Source of the DNA: Natronospirales bacterium | Lineage (GTDB): Bacteria; Pseudomonadota; Gammaproteobacteria; Natronospirales; REEB76 | Assembly: GCA_021816765.1 (NCBI GenBank) | Contig: JAKAXB010000004.1 | Span: forward strand, 1-64,000 | Length of the DNA stretch: 64,000 nucleotides | Reading direction: 5' to 3' | Shown here: in pieces, positions 18,736-27,666 of the stretch | How the letters are laid out: every line of letters starts with the position of its first letter | Numbering within the stretch: the first letter of the stretch is position 1 | Notes under the pieces: generated by a model | Databases searched by the model: none | What the model was told of the DNA's origin: nothing | What the model saw: the letters and a program-made list of their open reading frames with translations, nothing else | Translations under genes and position numbers: made by a program

Positions 18736-19339
18736 GCCGGCACGCCGCCGCCAACCCTGGATTCTGATCGGTATACTTTCTGCAATATTCATATTGCCGC
18801 TGATCGCCGCGTGGATTCTGTACTTCAACATCAACCGCTGGCCGTTCGGCAGCACCAGCCATGGTGAGTTCATCAAACCGGCACGTCAGCTGGTAACCGC
18901 CTCTTTGCCGCTGCCATTCGCGGGTGGCACACTGGCGCCTGATTTCTTCAAGGGCCGCTGGACACTGGTATACATGAGCACCGCGTTCTGCAATCCCGAT
19001 TGCGAAGAGGCGCTCTATGTTACACGCCAGGTGCGCTTCGCCATGGGTCAACAGATCAAAGAAGTGCAACGCCTGTATCTGGTGGAAGGTACGCCGCAGA
19101 ATCCCGGCAAACTCCTGCGCCTGCATCCTGATCTTACCGTGGTGGATATCGCCAACGCCGCCGGCCGGAATTTTGTGCAACAGTTCAGCAGGGACGGCCA
19201 TTCCGCACCGCAGGTGGGCAAGTTCATCTATCTGGTGGACCCGCGCGGATTTTACATCATGCGCTATGCAATCAACGCCAAGCCGGAAGGCCTGCTGAAG
19301 GATTTGCAGCACCTGCTGGGGCAGGATGGGGGCATATAG
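18710..19339 (+). CDS. SCO1/SenC-like membrane-anchored copper/thiol protein
   Basis: SCO proteins deliver copper to CuA or reduce its cysteines. The 209-residue protein has one N-terminal helix (about 19-40) and a thioredoxin-like periplasmic domain with a CxxxC pair in TAFCNPDCEEAL, the position used for copper in SCO proteins, and a later IYLVDPRG strand. A histidine occurs in DGHSAPQVGKFIYL but is several residues farther from the strand than in classic SCO1, so the third ligand is uncertain. It overlaps the SURF1 gene and is two bases before ctaA, so it belongs to the oxidase assembly set. Confidence 0.8.
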   Translation: MTETPNPIKPARRRQPWILIGILSAIFILPLIAAWILYFNINRWPFGSTSHGEFIKPARQLVTASLPLPFAGGTLAPDFFKGRWTLVYMSTAFCNPDCEEALYVTRQVRFAMGQQIKEVQRLYLVEGTPQNPGKLLRLHPDLTVVDIANAAGRNFVQQFSRDGHSAPQVGKFIYLVDPRGFYIMRYAINAKPEGLLKDLQHLLGQDGGI

Positions 19340-19341
19340 GC

Positions 19342-20556
19342 GTGAGGTGCAAGTGGTATCTGTATCTGGCGATGTTGGCGACACTGCTCGCTATCGGCGT
19401 GATTATGCTGGGCGCTTATGTACGGCTCTCCCAGGCGGGGCTCGGCTGCCCCGACTGGCCGGGTTGCTACGGTCACATGAGTGTGCCGGATACCCACCAG
19501 GCCGTTGCTCGGGCGGACGCCCGTTATGCCGGTCGTCCGGTCGAAGCGGCGCGCGCCTGGAAGGAAATGTGGCATCGCTACTTCGCCGGCAGTCTGGCGC
19601 TGCTGATTCTGCTGCTGGCGGTGGCGGCCTGGTGGCGGCGGTGGCGCGATGGATGGGCACGTACGCGTGCCGCGCGACCCCTGGAAGTTTCCGCAGGGGC
19701 GGAAGGCGGAATGCCGGGAGCGGCCGTTCCGGTCCAACCAGTATTGTTGCCCACGCTGCTGCTGCTCACCGTCATCTTCCAGGCGCTGCTGGGCATGTGG
19801 ACGGTGACGTTGTTGTTGTTTCCGCCGGTGGTGATGGGCCATCTGTTGGGCGGCTTTGCGACTTTTGCACTGCTGGTCCTTCTGGTGCTGCAGAGCGGAA
19901 ACTTTTTGCGCGCGGGCGATAGTGCCACCTCCCTTATGCGCGGGCTTGCTGTGGCTTGCCTCGTGGTGCTGATTTGCCAGATCGCCCTGGGCGGCTGGGT
20001 GAGCAGCAACTACGCGGGCATCGCTTGTGCGGATTTCCCCACCTGCCAAGGCCAATGGTGGCCGCACATGAATTTCACTGCGGCCTTTTCCTGGCACGGT
20101 TTGGGGCCTGATTACCAGGGCGGTGTTCTCAGTGATCCGGCGCGCGTTGCCATCCAGGTCAGCCACCGCATTGGCGCACTGGTGACTTTCCTGACCCTGA
20201 TCATGACGAGCCTGGTGTGCCTTATGAAAGGCCCTCGGCCTGCGCTCAAATGGCTGGGCGCGGTGATCGGCGGGCTGGCAGTTTGTCAGGTGGGCATCGG
20301 CGTCAGCATTGTGCATCTGGGTTTGCCGCTTGCCCTCACGGACGCCCATACGGGTATGGCAGCATTGCTGCTGGCCTCGGTGGTGACGCTCAACTGGGCG
20401 GCGTGGGCGAGGCCGGTGTCTTTACCAAGCTGCCGGTGGCAGGTTGGTCCGGCCGAGCGGGCGGCCAGGGAAGGCCGCCCTGGAACGCCGCCGCACCAGG
20501 CGGGAATGCGTAGCACGGCGGAGCCGGTCACGCCTGATTCAACGTCATCAACATGA
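19342..20556 (+). CDS. ctaA: haem A synthase CtaA (COX15 type)
   Basis: CtaA oxidises a methyl group of haem O to give haem A. The protein has 404 residues and about eight membrane helices. The N-terminal block AYVRLSQAGLGCPDWPGC contains the cysteine pair Cys36 and Cys42 of the COX15 family, and a second GLG-type loop includes CADFPTC. Haem-ligand histidines occur in HRYFAGS, VVMGHLLGG, QVSHRIGALV and DAHTGMA. The start is a GTG at 19342, two bases after the SCO-like stop. The hydrophilic tail after about residue 360 is longer than usual. Confidence 0.93.
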   Translation: MRCKWYLYLAMLATLLAIGVIMLGAYVRLSQAGLGCPDWPGCYGHMSVPDTHQAVARADARYAGRPVEAARAWKEMWHRYFAGSLALLILLLAVAAWWRRWRDGWARTRAARPLEVSAGAEGGMPGAAVPVQPVLLPTLLLLTVIFQALLGMWTVTLLLFPPVVMGHLLGGFATFALLVLLVLQSGNFLRAGDSATSLMRGLAVACLVVLICQIALGGWVSSNYAGIACADFPTCQGQWWPHMNFTAAFSWHGLGPDYQGGVLSDPARVAIQVSHRIGALVTFLTLIMTSLVCLMKGPRPALKWLGAVIGGLAVCQVGIGVSIVHLGLPLALTDAHTGMAALLLASVVTLNWAAWARPVSLPSCRWQVGPAERAAREGRPGTPPHQAGMRSTAEPVTPDSTSST

Positions 20557-21470
20557 ACACGCGCTCGAATGAAATTGCACCCGTGAACACCGCCCACTCC
20601 ACTTGGCGGGATTTCTACGAACTCGGCAAGCCGCGCATCGTGGCGCTCATCGTGTTCACCGCCGTGGTCGGCATGTTCCTTTCCGTACCTGGGATGGTAC
20701 CGCTGCAACCTTTCCTTTTTGGCGTTATCGGCATCGGCCTTGCTGCCTCCTGTGCCTCGACGATCAACCATCTGCTGGACCGGCGGGCCGACGCCGCCAT
20801 GTTCCGTACCCGCCACCGGCCGCTGCCCCAGGGGCATGTCACTGAGCGTCAGGTGATAATGTATGCGATGGTTTTGGGCGCACTCTCCATGGCGGTGCTG
20901 GTAGTGTTTGTGAACCGGCTCACGGCCATCCTGACCTTCGCCTCGCTCATCGGCTACGCCATCGTCTATACCGGCGTGCTGAAGCGTGCCTCACCGCAGA
21001 ATATTGTCATCGGCGGCATCGCTGGTGCCGCGCCGCCGGTGCTCGGCTGGGCGGCGGTTACCAACCACGTGGGCGCAGGCGCGCTGCTTCTGTGCCTTAT
21101 CATCTTTGTGTGGACGCCGCCGCATTTCTGGTCGCTGGCCATCTACCGCCGCGAGGATTACGCCAAGGTGGGCATTCCCATGCTGCCGGTGACCCACGGT
21201 GTGCCCTACACAGTGATGCACATCATTCTCTACACCATCCTGCTGCTGGTGGTGAGTGTACTGCCCTACCTCATCGGCATGAGCGGCTTGCTGTATCTAA
21301 TCGGTGCGTTGGTTCTGGGGGCGATTTTTCTTTGCTATGCCTTTGCTTTGCGTTTCAGCCGCGATGAGCGCCTGCCCATGAGGACCTTCCGTTATTCCAT
21401 CTTCTATTTAACCGGGGTGTTTGTGTTGCTGCTGGCGGACCATTATGTCCTCTTGCTTCACCACGGCTGA
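20553..21470 (+). CDS. ctaB: protohaem IX farnesyltransferase CtaB (CyoE)
   Basis: This UbiA-superfamily membrane enzyme adds a farnesyl group to haem B to form haem O, the substrate of CtaA. The 305-residue product has motif NHLLDRRADAAMFRTRHRPLP with the metal-binding aspartates, the conserved YTGVLKR loop, and TPPHFWSLAIYRREDYAKVG. The ATG overlaps the ctaA stop (ATGA), so the two haem A enzymes are probably co-translated. It is the last gene of the oxidase block. Confidence 0.96.
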   Translation: MNTRSNEIAPVNTAHSTWRDFYELGKPRIVALIVFTAVVGMFLSVPGMVPLQPFLFGVIGIGLAASCASTINHLLDRRADAAMFRTRHRPLPQGHVTERQVIMYAMVLGALSMAVLVVFVNRLTAILTFASLIGYAIVYTGVLKRASPQNIVIGGIAGAAPPVLGWAAVTNHVGAGALLLCLIIFVWTPPHFWSLAIYRREDYAKVGIPMLPVTHGVPYTVMHIILYTILLLVVSVLPYLIGMSGLLYLIGALVLGAIFLCYAFALRFSRDERLPMRTFRYSIFYLTGVFVLLLADHYVLLLHHG

Positions 21471-21603
21471 TTGCCTGTGGCAGCCAATTCTCCGGGCTTC
21501 ACGTCGGCAAGCCTGTGTGGCGTCCGGCGCGCGTGAGCCCGCGTATTGCGGAGTCTGTGAATGGCTCAAGGGATTTCCGGACCTGCCCAAAGGGGCTGAA
21601 ACC

Positions 21604-21633
21604 TTGAGTGAATGATGCTGCTCTGCGTATAGT
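21604..21633 (+). promoter_or_regulatory. candidate promoter for the OPT gene remnant
   Basis: TTGAGT (21604-21609) and TATAGT (21628-21633) are separated by 18 bases and lie about 90 bases before the GTG at 21721, which has AGGAGAA upstream. The control region therefore looks intact although the gene is broken. The rest of 21471-21720 shows nothing else recognisable. Confidence 0.4.
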
Positions 21634-21720
21634 GCGCGGCACCGTGATGTCCTTGCCGTGACAGACCCCAAACGGGTCCATGTGGCGGACAGGCGCATCA
21701 CTCATGCAGGAGAACCATCC

Positions 21721-22008
21721 GTGAGCACACAACCGCACTCCATCGTCACACCACGCACCGAACTAACCGTCCGTGGCCTGATCTTGGGGGTCGTCATTAC
21801 CTTGGTGTTCACCGCCGCCAACGTGTTCTTCGGACTCAAGGCCGGACTGACTTTCGCCACTTCGATTCCTGCCGCGGTCATTTCCATGGCCATCCTGCGT
21901 CGCTTTCGCAATACGACCATGTCCGGCAAGATCTGGCCGCTGGCGGTGGTGGGGGACCGGGTTTTACGACTGCCGCCATCTGGATCGGCGGCATCGTCTT
22001 CATCGTGA
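21721..22008 (+). pseudogene. N-terminal remnant of an OPT family oligopeptide transporter
   Basis: The first 65 or so residues (from MSTQPHSIV) match the start of OPT family transporters: TVRGLILGV, FTAANVFFGLKAGLTFATS and IPAAVISMAILRRFRNT. Similarity then ends and the frame closes after 95 codons, while the family has 600 or more residues. In another frame a hydrophobic stretch (GFTTAAIWIGGIVFIVSLGV) follows directly, so a frameshift near 21950 plus a large deletion is likely. The GTG start has a good ribosome site. Confidence 0.7.
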
Positions 22009-22287
22009 GCCTGGGGGTCCGTCCTCTACAACTGGGTCAGCCGCATGGGACGTGCCGTCACGCAAGGCTAGCGACTTTGCGGCGGCGGCTCCCGGAGCAG
22101 GTGCGCAGACGCATGCATGCGCCCGGCGACAATGCGAAAACGACACACTTGTCCGGCCTCGGCGAGGATGCCCGGAGGCGGGGTTCCAGTCACGATGCCG
22201 ATTCCTCCCCCGCACCTGTGGCCCGTATTGATAGTGAAGCGCCGCTCAAACGCCTGGGGATTCCATGATTGAAGAATCCTTGAACTT

Positions 22288-22592
22288 CATGGCCCATCTG
22301 AAGCGCCACCATGATCTTCCGGGTGGCGAGCATGTATGTTATTGCGGCCTGGGTTCTGATCCAGCTCGCCAACAGCATCTTCCCCGATCTCGGCTGTCCG
22401 CGGCAAAGCGTGCGGGTCCTGATTGTGGCGGCGGCATTCTTGTTACCGGTGGTGCGGGTGCGGAGCTGGATGTTCATTCCGCCCGCGAAGGAGAGCCCGG
22501 TGAAGTACTCTCGCTGGCAGCCGCTGCTCAAGGCCATGCTCAAGCGAATGGGCTTGCTGTATCAACCTGCGGCACTGCCGGGTGGCGCGTGA
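22288..22592 (+). pseudogene. membrane-segment remnant of a TPR/adenylate-cyclase-like protein
   Basis: The frame from about 22311 encodes RVASMYVIAAWVLIQLANSIFP, then LGCPRQSVRVLIV, which matches the membrane segment found in many gammaproteobacterial TPR or adenylate cyclase-like proteins (pattern FELKRRNVFRVA..AWLL.Q). The expected upstream piece (HLKRHH) is in another frame at about 22295, so there is a frameshift. The catalytic or TPR part is missing. The stretch 22009-22287 before it shows no recognisable gene. Confidence 0.5.
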
Positions 22593-22702
22593 ACTCTTGA
22601 TCCTCAAGTCTGGTCAGGGTGTGCTTGCGCATCAAATTATCTTGAATACCAGGACAGGCCAGCAGTGTCCAAGCGCATCCCGCAATTTCCAACGGAGGCG
22701 AT

Positions 22703-23245
22703 ATGAAAAGCATCATGAATTTGGCAATGCTGAGTGTCGTTCTTGCAGGGGCACCCGTGCTGGCCGCGGATACCCAGGCGCTTTCTCCCGAACTCCAGAA
22801 ACTGGATGTCTCTGTCGGCCACTGGCAGTTCCATGGTGAAACTCTGGCTACTCCATTCGGTAAAGCCGGAACATGGACCTGGAGCGAGGATTGTCACTGG
22901 TCGGGGAATCGGGTTTTTCTGGTGTGCAGTTTCACCAATGACTGGTCCGGGAAAACCGTCAAATCATTGGTGGTGGATACCTATAACAACCAGGATCGCG
23001 CGTACTGGCATTACGAATTGTTCGCTGTCGGAGCAACAGGGAAACGGCCGTTTGTCTCGCGTATGACCGTTACGGGTAACACCTGGATTGAATATGGGCA
23101 GGGCAAGGCGCAAGGCAATAAAATCAACGAACGTATCGTGTACCGGTACGCATCACCCACCCGGGTGAGTGTGGAGATTCAGGTGTCCCGGAATGGCGCG
23201 TATTGGATTACGATTGATCGCGGTCGTGGGGTGAAGCGGCGGTAA
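22703..23245 (+). CDS. secreted protein of unknown function, DUF1579-like
   Basis: The 180-residue product has a clear signal peptide (MKSIMNLAMLSVVLAGAPVLAA) with cleavage near residue 22. The mature part begins LSPELQKLDVSVGHWQFHGE and has repeated Trp/aromatic strands (WTWSEDCHW, FLVCSFTNDW, YWHYELF). This resembles small lipocalin-like beta-barrel proteins of the DUF1579 kind, but I cannot place it firmly. Two cysteines (in EDCHW and LVCSF) could form a disulfide. GGAGG lies upstream of the ATG. It stands between gene remnants and the cytochrome gene on the opposite strand. Confidence 0.65.
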   Translation: MKSIMNLAMLSVVLAGAPVLAADTQALSPELQKLDVSVGHWQFHGETLATPFGKAGTWTWSEDCHWSGNRVFLVCSFTNDWSGKTVKSLVVDTYNNQDRAYWHYELFAVGATGKRPFVSRMTVTGNTWIEYGQGKAQGNKINERIVYRYASPTRVSVEIQVSRNGAYWITIDRGRGVKRR

Positions 23246-23281
23246 CCGCAATAGCCGAGGGTGTGCTATGCACCCATCCAG

Positions 23282-23869
23282 TCAGTCGCGCAGGCTGAAC
23301 ATCCGCATGAAAGTGGGGTGGCGCAGCAGGCTGTGCAGTACGGTCACGCCCAAGTGGCCGCCCCAGTAGGTCCATGCCAGCACCGCCAGGTCGCTATGCA
23401 GTTCTGCCACCTCATGCAGGAGCACACGACTCGCGCCAGACAGGCGTAGGATGAAAAACAGGCCGCCGCTCACCGCCACGGCGGTAATGGCGAGCAACCC
23501 CAGGCCGTGGGTGAAGCCTGCGAGACTGCCTTCCTCTCCGGGTTCGCCCGCAGGCAGGCGAAGATGGCGTACGCCCTGCCAGGATTCCCTGAAAACATTG
23601 CGCAGGCCCGCAAATGTCCAGGGGAACAGATGGCGCACCCCTTCTGCGGGATGGGTGAAGGACCACCGCCAGTGCAAAACGATCAGCGCCAGGATGCTGA
23701 ATCCCAGTGCCTCGTGTATCTCGAAGTCCGCACTCTCCGGCCGGCCGGGCCGGGGTCCGTCCATAACGCTGCCGAGGATGAGCTGCGTGGTCACACTGAT
23801 GGCCAACAGCAGATGTAACAGCCGCAGCGGCCGGCTCCATCGTCCGGGGTGATTTCCCCGAGGGGTCAT
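23282..23869 (-). CDS. cytochrome b561-type di-haem membrane protein
   Basis: The 195-residue protein has four membrane helices with paired histidines in the positions used for two b haems: LRLLHLLLAIS (helix 1), FEIHEALGFS (helix 2), FTHGLGLLAITA (helix 3) and LHEVAELHSDLAVL (helix 4). This is the prokaryotic b561/NiFe-hydrogenase-type cytochrome b fold, which moves electrons between quinol and periplasmic partners. The partner is unknown. The ATG at 23869 follows AGGA; the open frame extends to a GTG at 23899. Confidence 0.82.
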   Translation of the reverse strand: MTPRGNHPGRWSRPLRLLHLLLAISVTTQLILGSVMDGPRPGRPESADFEIHEALGFSILALIVLHWRWSFTHPAEGVRHLFPWTFAGLRNVFRESWQGVRHLRLPAGEPGEEGSLAGFTHGLGLLAITAVAVSGGLFFILRLSGASRVLLHEVAELHSDLAVLAWTYWGGHLGVTVLHSLLRHPTFMRMFSLRD

Positions 23870-23936
23870 GGGTCGTGTTCCTGTGGTTGTAAAACGCACC
23901 CGGCTATTTTGCCGGAAGTCAGGTAACAGACAACAA

Positions 23937-23961
23937 AAAACCCGGCAAATTGCCGGGTTTT
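23937..23961 (-). terminator. rho-independent terminator of rpoH
   Basis: AAAACCCGGC and GCCGGGTTTT form a perfect stem around AAATT. On the minus strand it is followed by a T-run, 31 bases after the rpoH stop. Confidence 0.9.
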
Positions 23962-23991
23962 AATCTTCATTTACCCTGCCCCACAGACGCT

Positions 23992-24864
23992 TCAGGCCAT
24001 CAGCACACCCAGTTTCTTGATGGCGTTATTTTCCAGCTGGCGGATGCGTTCGGCCGATATGCCGTAGTGATCCGCCAGCTCCTGCAGGGTGGCCTTGCTC
24101 TCGTCCAGCCAGCGACGCTGCATGATGTGCCGACTGCGCTCGTCCAGTTTGGTGAGCGCCCGGAGCAGTTGCGCCTCACCCTGCTCTTCCCAGTCGGAAT
24201 GCTCCAGCGCATGGGCCGGATCGGCATTCGCGTCCGCCGCCAGATAGGTTACGGGGGCCACGCTATTGCTGTCCTCATCCTCGCTTTCCGGCGTGCTGTC
24301 GAAGGTGATGTCCTGGCCGGCGAGGCGTGATTCCATCTCCCGCACATCCTCTGGGGAGACACCCAGTTCTCTGGCGATGGTATTCACCTCCTCGTGGTTC
24401 ATCCAGCCGAGGCGCTTTTTGGAGCCGCGCAGGTTGAAGAACAGCTTGCGCTGCGATTTGGTGGTGGCCACCTTGACGATGCGCCAGTTCTTGAGAATGA
24501 ACTCGTGCATTTCCGCCTTGATCCAGTGCACGGCGAAGGACACCAAGCGCACCCCCACCTTGGGATCGAAGCGCTTTACCGCCTTCATGAGGCCGATATT
24601 GCCTTCCTGGATCAGGTCGCCCAGGGGCAGGCCGTAACCCAGATAACCGCGCGCCATGTGTACCACGAAGCGCAAGTGGTGCAGCACCAGTTCACGGGCC
24701 GCGTCCAGATCCTGCTGCTCATGGAAACGCACGGCCAGCACCCGCTCTTCCTGTGCGCTTAGCACCGATATGCCGCTGATAGCCTGGATATAGGCATCCA
24801 CACTGCCGGTAGGGCCGGCCAGTATGAGTCGTTGGGAGCGGGGCATCAGGCTGGTACGGGTCAT
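23992..24864 (-). CDS. rpoH: RNA polymerase heat-shock sigma factor RpoH
   Basis: Sigma-32 directs RNA polymerase to heat-shock promoters. The 290-residue protein has sigma region 2 ([31 protein letters not shown] split by the core-binding helix), the RpoH-specific box [17 protein letters not shown], and region 4 with [14 protein letters not shown] followed by a helix-turn-helix ([19 protein letters not shown]). The ATG at 24864 has GAGGAA six bases upstream; a longer frame to 24894 has no support. The gene follows ftsX in the common ftsYEX-rpoH order. A CIRCE operator lies just upstream. Confidence 0.96.
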   Translation of the reverse strand: MTRTSLMPRSQRLILAGPTGSVDAYIQAISGISVLSAQEERVLAVRFHEQQDLDAARELVLHHLRFVVHMARGYLGYGLPLGDLIQEGNIGLMKAVKRFDPKVGVRLVSFAVHWIKAEMHEFILKNWRIVKVATTKSQRKLFFNLRGSKKRLGWMNHEEVNTIARELGVSPEDVREMESRLAGQDITFDSTPESEDEDSNSVAPVTYLAADANADPAHALEHSDWEEQGEAQLLRALTKLDERSRHIMQRRWLDESKATLQELADHYGISAERIRQLENNAIKKLGVLMA

Positions 24865-24895
24865 GGGAACTTCCTCAAGAAGCGTGCGAAACATG

Positions 24896-24922
24896 TTAGC
24901 ACTCCGGGCATTAGAGTGCTAA
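24896..24922. promoter_or_regulatory. CIRCE operator (HrcA-binding site) in front of rpoH
   Basis: TTAGCACTC (24896-24904), nine bases, GAGTGCTAA (24914-24922): every arm base matches the CIRCE consensus. It lies between the putative -10 and the rpoH start codon, a normal location for repression by HrcA. CIRCE usually controls groESL and dnaK, so here rpoH itself would be in the HrcA regulon. Confidence 0.92.
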
Positions 24923-24954
24923 TACGGGCGGGAGGTTCCCTGCCTACTCTAAGA

Positions 24955-24985
24955 ATTAAACGCTTTATTATCAGCGGGTTGTCAA
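24955..24985 (-). promoter_or_regulatory. candidate rpoH promoter
   Basis: On the minus strand a perfect TTGACA (24985-24980) overlaps the ftsX stop and is followed after 19 bases by TTTAAT (24960-24955). The spacing is long, so the exact -10 is uncertain. The CIRCE operator begins about 33 bases downstream of it. Confidence 0.4.
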
Positions 24986-25962
24986 GTCGGCTCGATGGCT
25001 CGCAGATGCCTTGCCACCGCCACCCAGGAACCCAGCCAGCCAAGTGCAATGCCGCTGACCAGCAGTACCAAGCTGCCCTCAAATCCCAGACCGCTCAAGC
25101 TGAACCGGCTGCCATACAGGCTCGCCAGATGCGCCACCGGCCCGGCCATGAGCAGCAGGGCGATGAGTACCAGTATCCACGCCATTACCCCGCCTGCAAG
25201 ACCGTACCAGGCGCCGTGGTACAGGAATGGGCGGCGGATGAAAGCGTCGGTGGCGCCCATAAGCTTGCTGACCTCGATTTCCGTACGCCGGTTTTCGATC
25301 TCCAGGCGGATGGTGTTGCCCACGATAAGCACCACCGCCAGGGCCAGCAGCAGGGCGATGATCAACACCGCCCTGTGCAGGATGTCCAGCATGGCCTGCA
25401 GCCGCCGCAGCCACTGAATATCCATGCGCACCTCAGCCACCTGCGGCAGCACACCCAGCTCATGGCCGAGCTGTTGTGCTGCCACCGGCGTGGTGTAGTC
25501 GTTCGTCGGACGGATCACCAATACCGCCGGAAGGGGGTTGCTGCCGAGCAGGCTGAGGGTGTCGCCAAAACCGGAGTGCTGCCGGAACTCCGCCAACGAT
25601 TGGCTGGCGGTGATGACCTTCACGGACGCAACACCGGCATGCGCACGCACGCTGTCGGCCAACTGCTGTACCGCACTGTCGGAGAGGTTCTGTTTGAGGA
25701 ACAGCGAAATCCGCGCGGCACCTTGCCAGGTACCGCTCACGCTTTTGGCATTGCTCACCAGCACCAATGTGCCGGCGGGCAGCGCCAGGGCGATGCCGAT
25801 CACCATCACGGTCATGAGCGTAGCCAGCGGATAGCGGCGCAGACGCTCGAATCCCGCTGCCAGCATCTGCCGGTGGTGCAGGCGGTAGGCAGCGAACCGC
25901 TGGCCCAGGGTTTGGCGGCTCAGGCGTGCGCCGCGGGCGCCGTCGTCACGCGCGGCCGGCAT
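24982..25962 (-). CDS. ftsX: cell division protein FtsX
   Basis: FtsX is the membrane partner of FtsE; the complex activates septal peptidoglycan hydrolases during division. The 326-residue product has a basic cytosolic N-terminus, one helix (LATLMTVMVIGIALALPAG), a periplasmic domain with ISLFLKQNLSD, and three more helices with the FtsX motif RLEIENRRTEIEVSKLMGAT between the second and third. Seventeen bases overlap ftsE. Confidence 0.95.
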   Translation of the reverse strand: MPAARDDGARGARLSRQTLGQRFAAYRLHHRQMLAAGFERLRRYPLATLMTVMVIGIALALPAGTLVLVSNAKSVSGTWQGAARISLFLKQNLSDSAVQQLADSVRAHAGVASVKVITASQSLAEFRQHSGFGDTLSLLGSNPLPAVLVIRPTNDYTTPVAAQQLGHELGVLPQVAEVRMDIQWLRRLQAMLDILHRAVLIIALLLALAVVLIVGNTIRLEIENRRTEIEVSKLMGATDAFIRRPFLYHGAWYGLAGGVMAWILVLIALLLMAGPVAHLASLYGSRFSLSGLGFEGSLVLLVSGIALGWLGSWVAVARHLRAIEPT

Positions 25963-26635
25963 GGGCGTCTCCCTGGAGTTCCGGCGCCACCACGCGGCCG
26001 GCGCGCAGGCTCAAGACACGTTGCCCGAGTCGGCGGATGAGGTTGTGGTCATGGCTTGCCACCAGCACCGTAATGCCCACCTGGTTGAGCCGCCGGAACA
26101 GCTGCATCACCTCGAAGGACAGGTCCGGATCCAGATTGCCGGTAGGCTCATCGGCGATGAGAATGGGCGGGCGGCTGATCACGGCGCGGGCGATGCCCAC
26201 GCGCTGCTGCTCACCGGTGGAAAGCATTACCGGCAAGGCACGCTCCTTGTGCGCGAGTCCCACCAGCTCCAATGCTGCGCTCACGCGCTTGGGGATATCC
26301 TGGTATGCTACACCGGCGATGATGAGCGGCAGCGCCACATTGTCGAACACCGGACGATCGTGCAGCAGTTTGTGATCCTGGAAAATCATCCCCACCTTAC
26401 GGCGGTAGTGTGGAATCTGACCGCGACGGATGCCCCCCAGATTCTGGCCGTTGACGATGATCTGGCCGCGGCTCGGCCGTTCAATGAGGGCCAGGAGTTT
26501 CAGTAGCGTGCTTTTGCCGGCACCCGACGGGCCGGTGAGGAACACCATCTCGCCGTGCTCAATGTTGAAACTCACGCTGGCGAGGGCTTCGTTACCGCCC
26601 GCGTAGCGCTTGCTCACCTCTGAGAATTGAATCAA
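25946..26635 (-). CDS. ftsE: cell division ATP-binding protein FtsE
   Basis: FtsE is the ABC ATPase of the FtsEX complex. The 229-residue protein has Walker A (GPSGAGKSTLLKLL) at about 36-49, the Q-loop in MIFQDHKLL, the signature LSTGEQQRVGIARA and Walker B in ILIADEPTGNLD. The signature reads STGEQ where most ABC proteins have SGGEQ. It overlaps ftsY by four bases and ftsX by 17. Confidence 0.96.
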   Translation of the reverse strand: MIQFSEVSKRYAGGNEALASVSFNIEHGEMVFLTGPSGAGKSTLLKLLALIERPSRGQIIVNGQNLGGIRRGQIPHYRRKVGMIFQDHKLLHDRPVFDNVALPLIIAGVAYQDIPKRVSAALELVGLAHKERALPVMLSTGEQQRVGIARAVISRPPILIADEPTGNLDPDLSFEVMQLFRRLNQVGITVLVASHDHNLIRRLGQRVLSLRAGRVVAPELQGDAHAGRA

Positions 26636-27564
26636 GGTTGTGCACCCTCGGATGCGCCGGTCAATGCGCTGGCAAATGCGCGTGCGTTGAATTCTTGCAG
26701 ATCGTCGGCCTGCTCACCGATGCCGATGAAACGCATGGGGATGCCGAAACGCTGAGCCGCAGCGATGACGATACCCCCCTTGGCAGTGCCATCCAGCTTG
26801 GCAATAACGAGTCCGGTCACGTGCACGGCGGCATGGAACTGTTCGATCTGCCGCAGGGCATTCTGGCCGGTGCCGGCATCCAGCACCAGCAAACATTCGT
26901 GGGGTGCGGCCGCATCCTGCCTGGCGAGCACGCGGCGGATTTTCTTGAGTTCTTCCATGAGGTTGCCCTGGGTATGCAGACGCCCGGCGGTGTCCACCAT
27001 GAGCAGGTCGTTGCCGCGGGATTTGGCGGCTAGCCAGGCGTCATGGGCCACGGCAGCGGGGTCGGCACCCGCTGCCTGCGCCACCACCGGCACGCCCTGA
27101 CGTTCGCCCCAGACCTTGAGCTGTTCCACGGCCGCGGCACGGAAGGTATCAGCAGCCGCCAGCATGGGCTTGAGCCCATGGTTCTGGTAACGCCGCGCCA
27201 GCTTGGCCACGGTGGTGGTCTTGCCTGCGCCGTTTACGCCCACCACCAGGATAACAAAGGGCTTTGCAGTGCCATCGAGTGTGAGCGGGTGGGCCACCGG
27301 CTGGAGCAGCGCGGTGATTTCTTCCGCCAGCGCGGCTCGCAGGGCGCCGGAATCCTGTAGATGGCCGTCGCGCACACGCGCACGCAGGCCTTCCAGAATC
27401 CCCTGGGTCGCTGCCACGCCCGCATCCGCCTGCAGCAACTGGGTTTCCAGTTCTTCCAGCAGCACTGCGTCCACACCACGACCCGGCGCAATCCGCAGCG
27501 TCGCACGCTGCAGGCGCTCGCGCAATTTGCCGAGGAATACGCTTTTGGAAGCGGCTTGGCTCAT
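26632..27564 (-). CDS. ftsY: signal recognition particle receptor FtsY
   Basis: FtsY is the membrane-associated GTPase that docks SRP-ribosome complexes at the Sec translocon. The 310-residue protein is essentially the NG core: an N domain helical bundle, then GVNGAGKTTTVAKLA (G1), DTFRAAAVEQL, VDTAGR (G3) and TKLDGTAKGG-type G4 (here AKLDGTAKGG). The long acidic A domain of E. coli FtsY is missing, as in many bacteria. It is the first gene of the minus-strand ftsY-ftsE-ftsX run. Confidence 0.96.
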   Translation of the reverse strand: MSQAASKSVFLGKLRERLQRATLRIAPGRGVDAVLLEELETQLLQADAGVAATQGILEGLRARVRDGHLQDSGALRAALAEEITALLQPVAHPLTLDGTAKPFVILVVGVNGAGKTTTVAKLARRYQNHGLKPMLAAADTFRAAAVEQLKVWGERQGVPVVAQAAGADPAAVAHDAWLAAKSRGNDLLMVDTAGRLHTQGNLMEELKKIRRVLARQDAAAPHECLLVLDAGTGQNALRQIEQFHAAVHVTGLVIAKLDGTAKGGIVIAAAQRFGIPMRFIGIGEQADDLQEFNARAFASALTGASEGAQP

Positions 27565-27616
27565 CGGTTTGGTAATGAGGCGGCAGACGCCATCTTAGCA
27601 TCGGGGCGCAGGTCGC

Positions 27617-27646
27617 AAAAAAATCGGGGCGGCCACAGCCGCCCCG
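27617..27646 (-). terminator. rho-independent terminator of the lipase gene
   Basis: CGGGGCGGC (27625-27633) and GCCGCCCCG (27638-27646) form a nine-base stem with a four-base loop. On the minus strand a run of seven T follows. It ends the lipase transcript before ftsY. Confidence 0.9.
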
Positions 27647-27666
27647 TCAATGTTGAGCCAAGGCGA

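Noticed and set aside
22005..22268. An 87-codon frame between the two gene remnants
   Set aside because: Composition is typical of a non-coding GC-rich frame; only its first few residues continue the broken OPT sequence.
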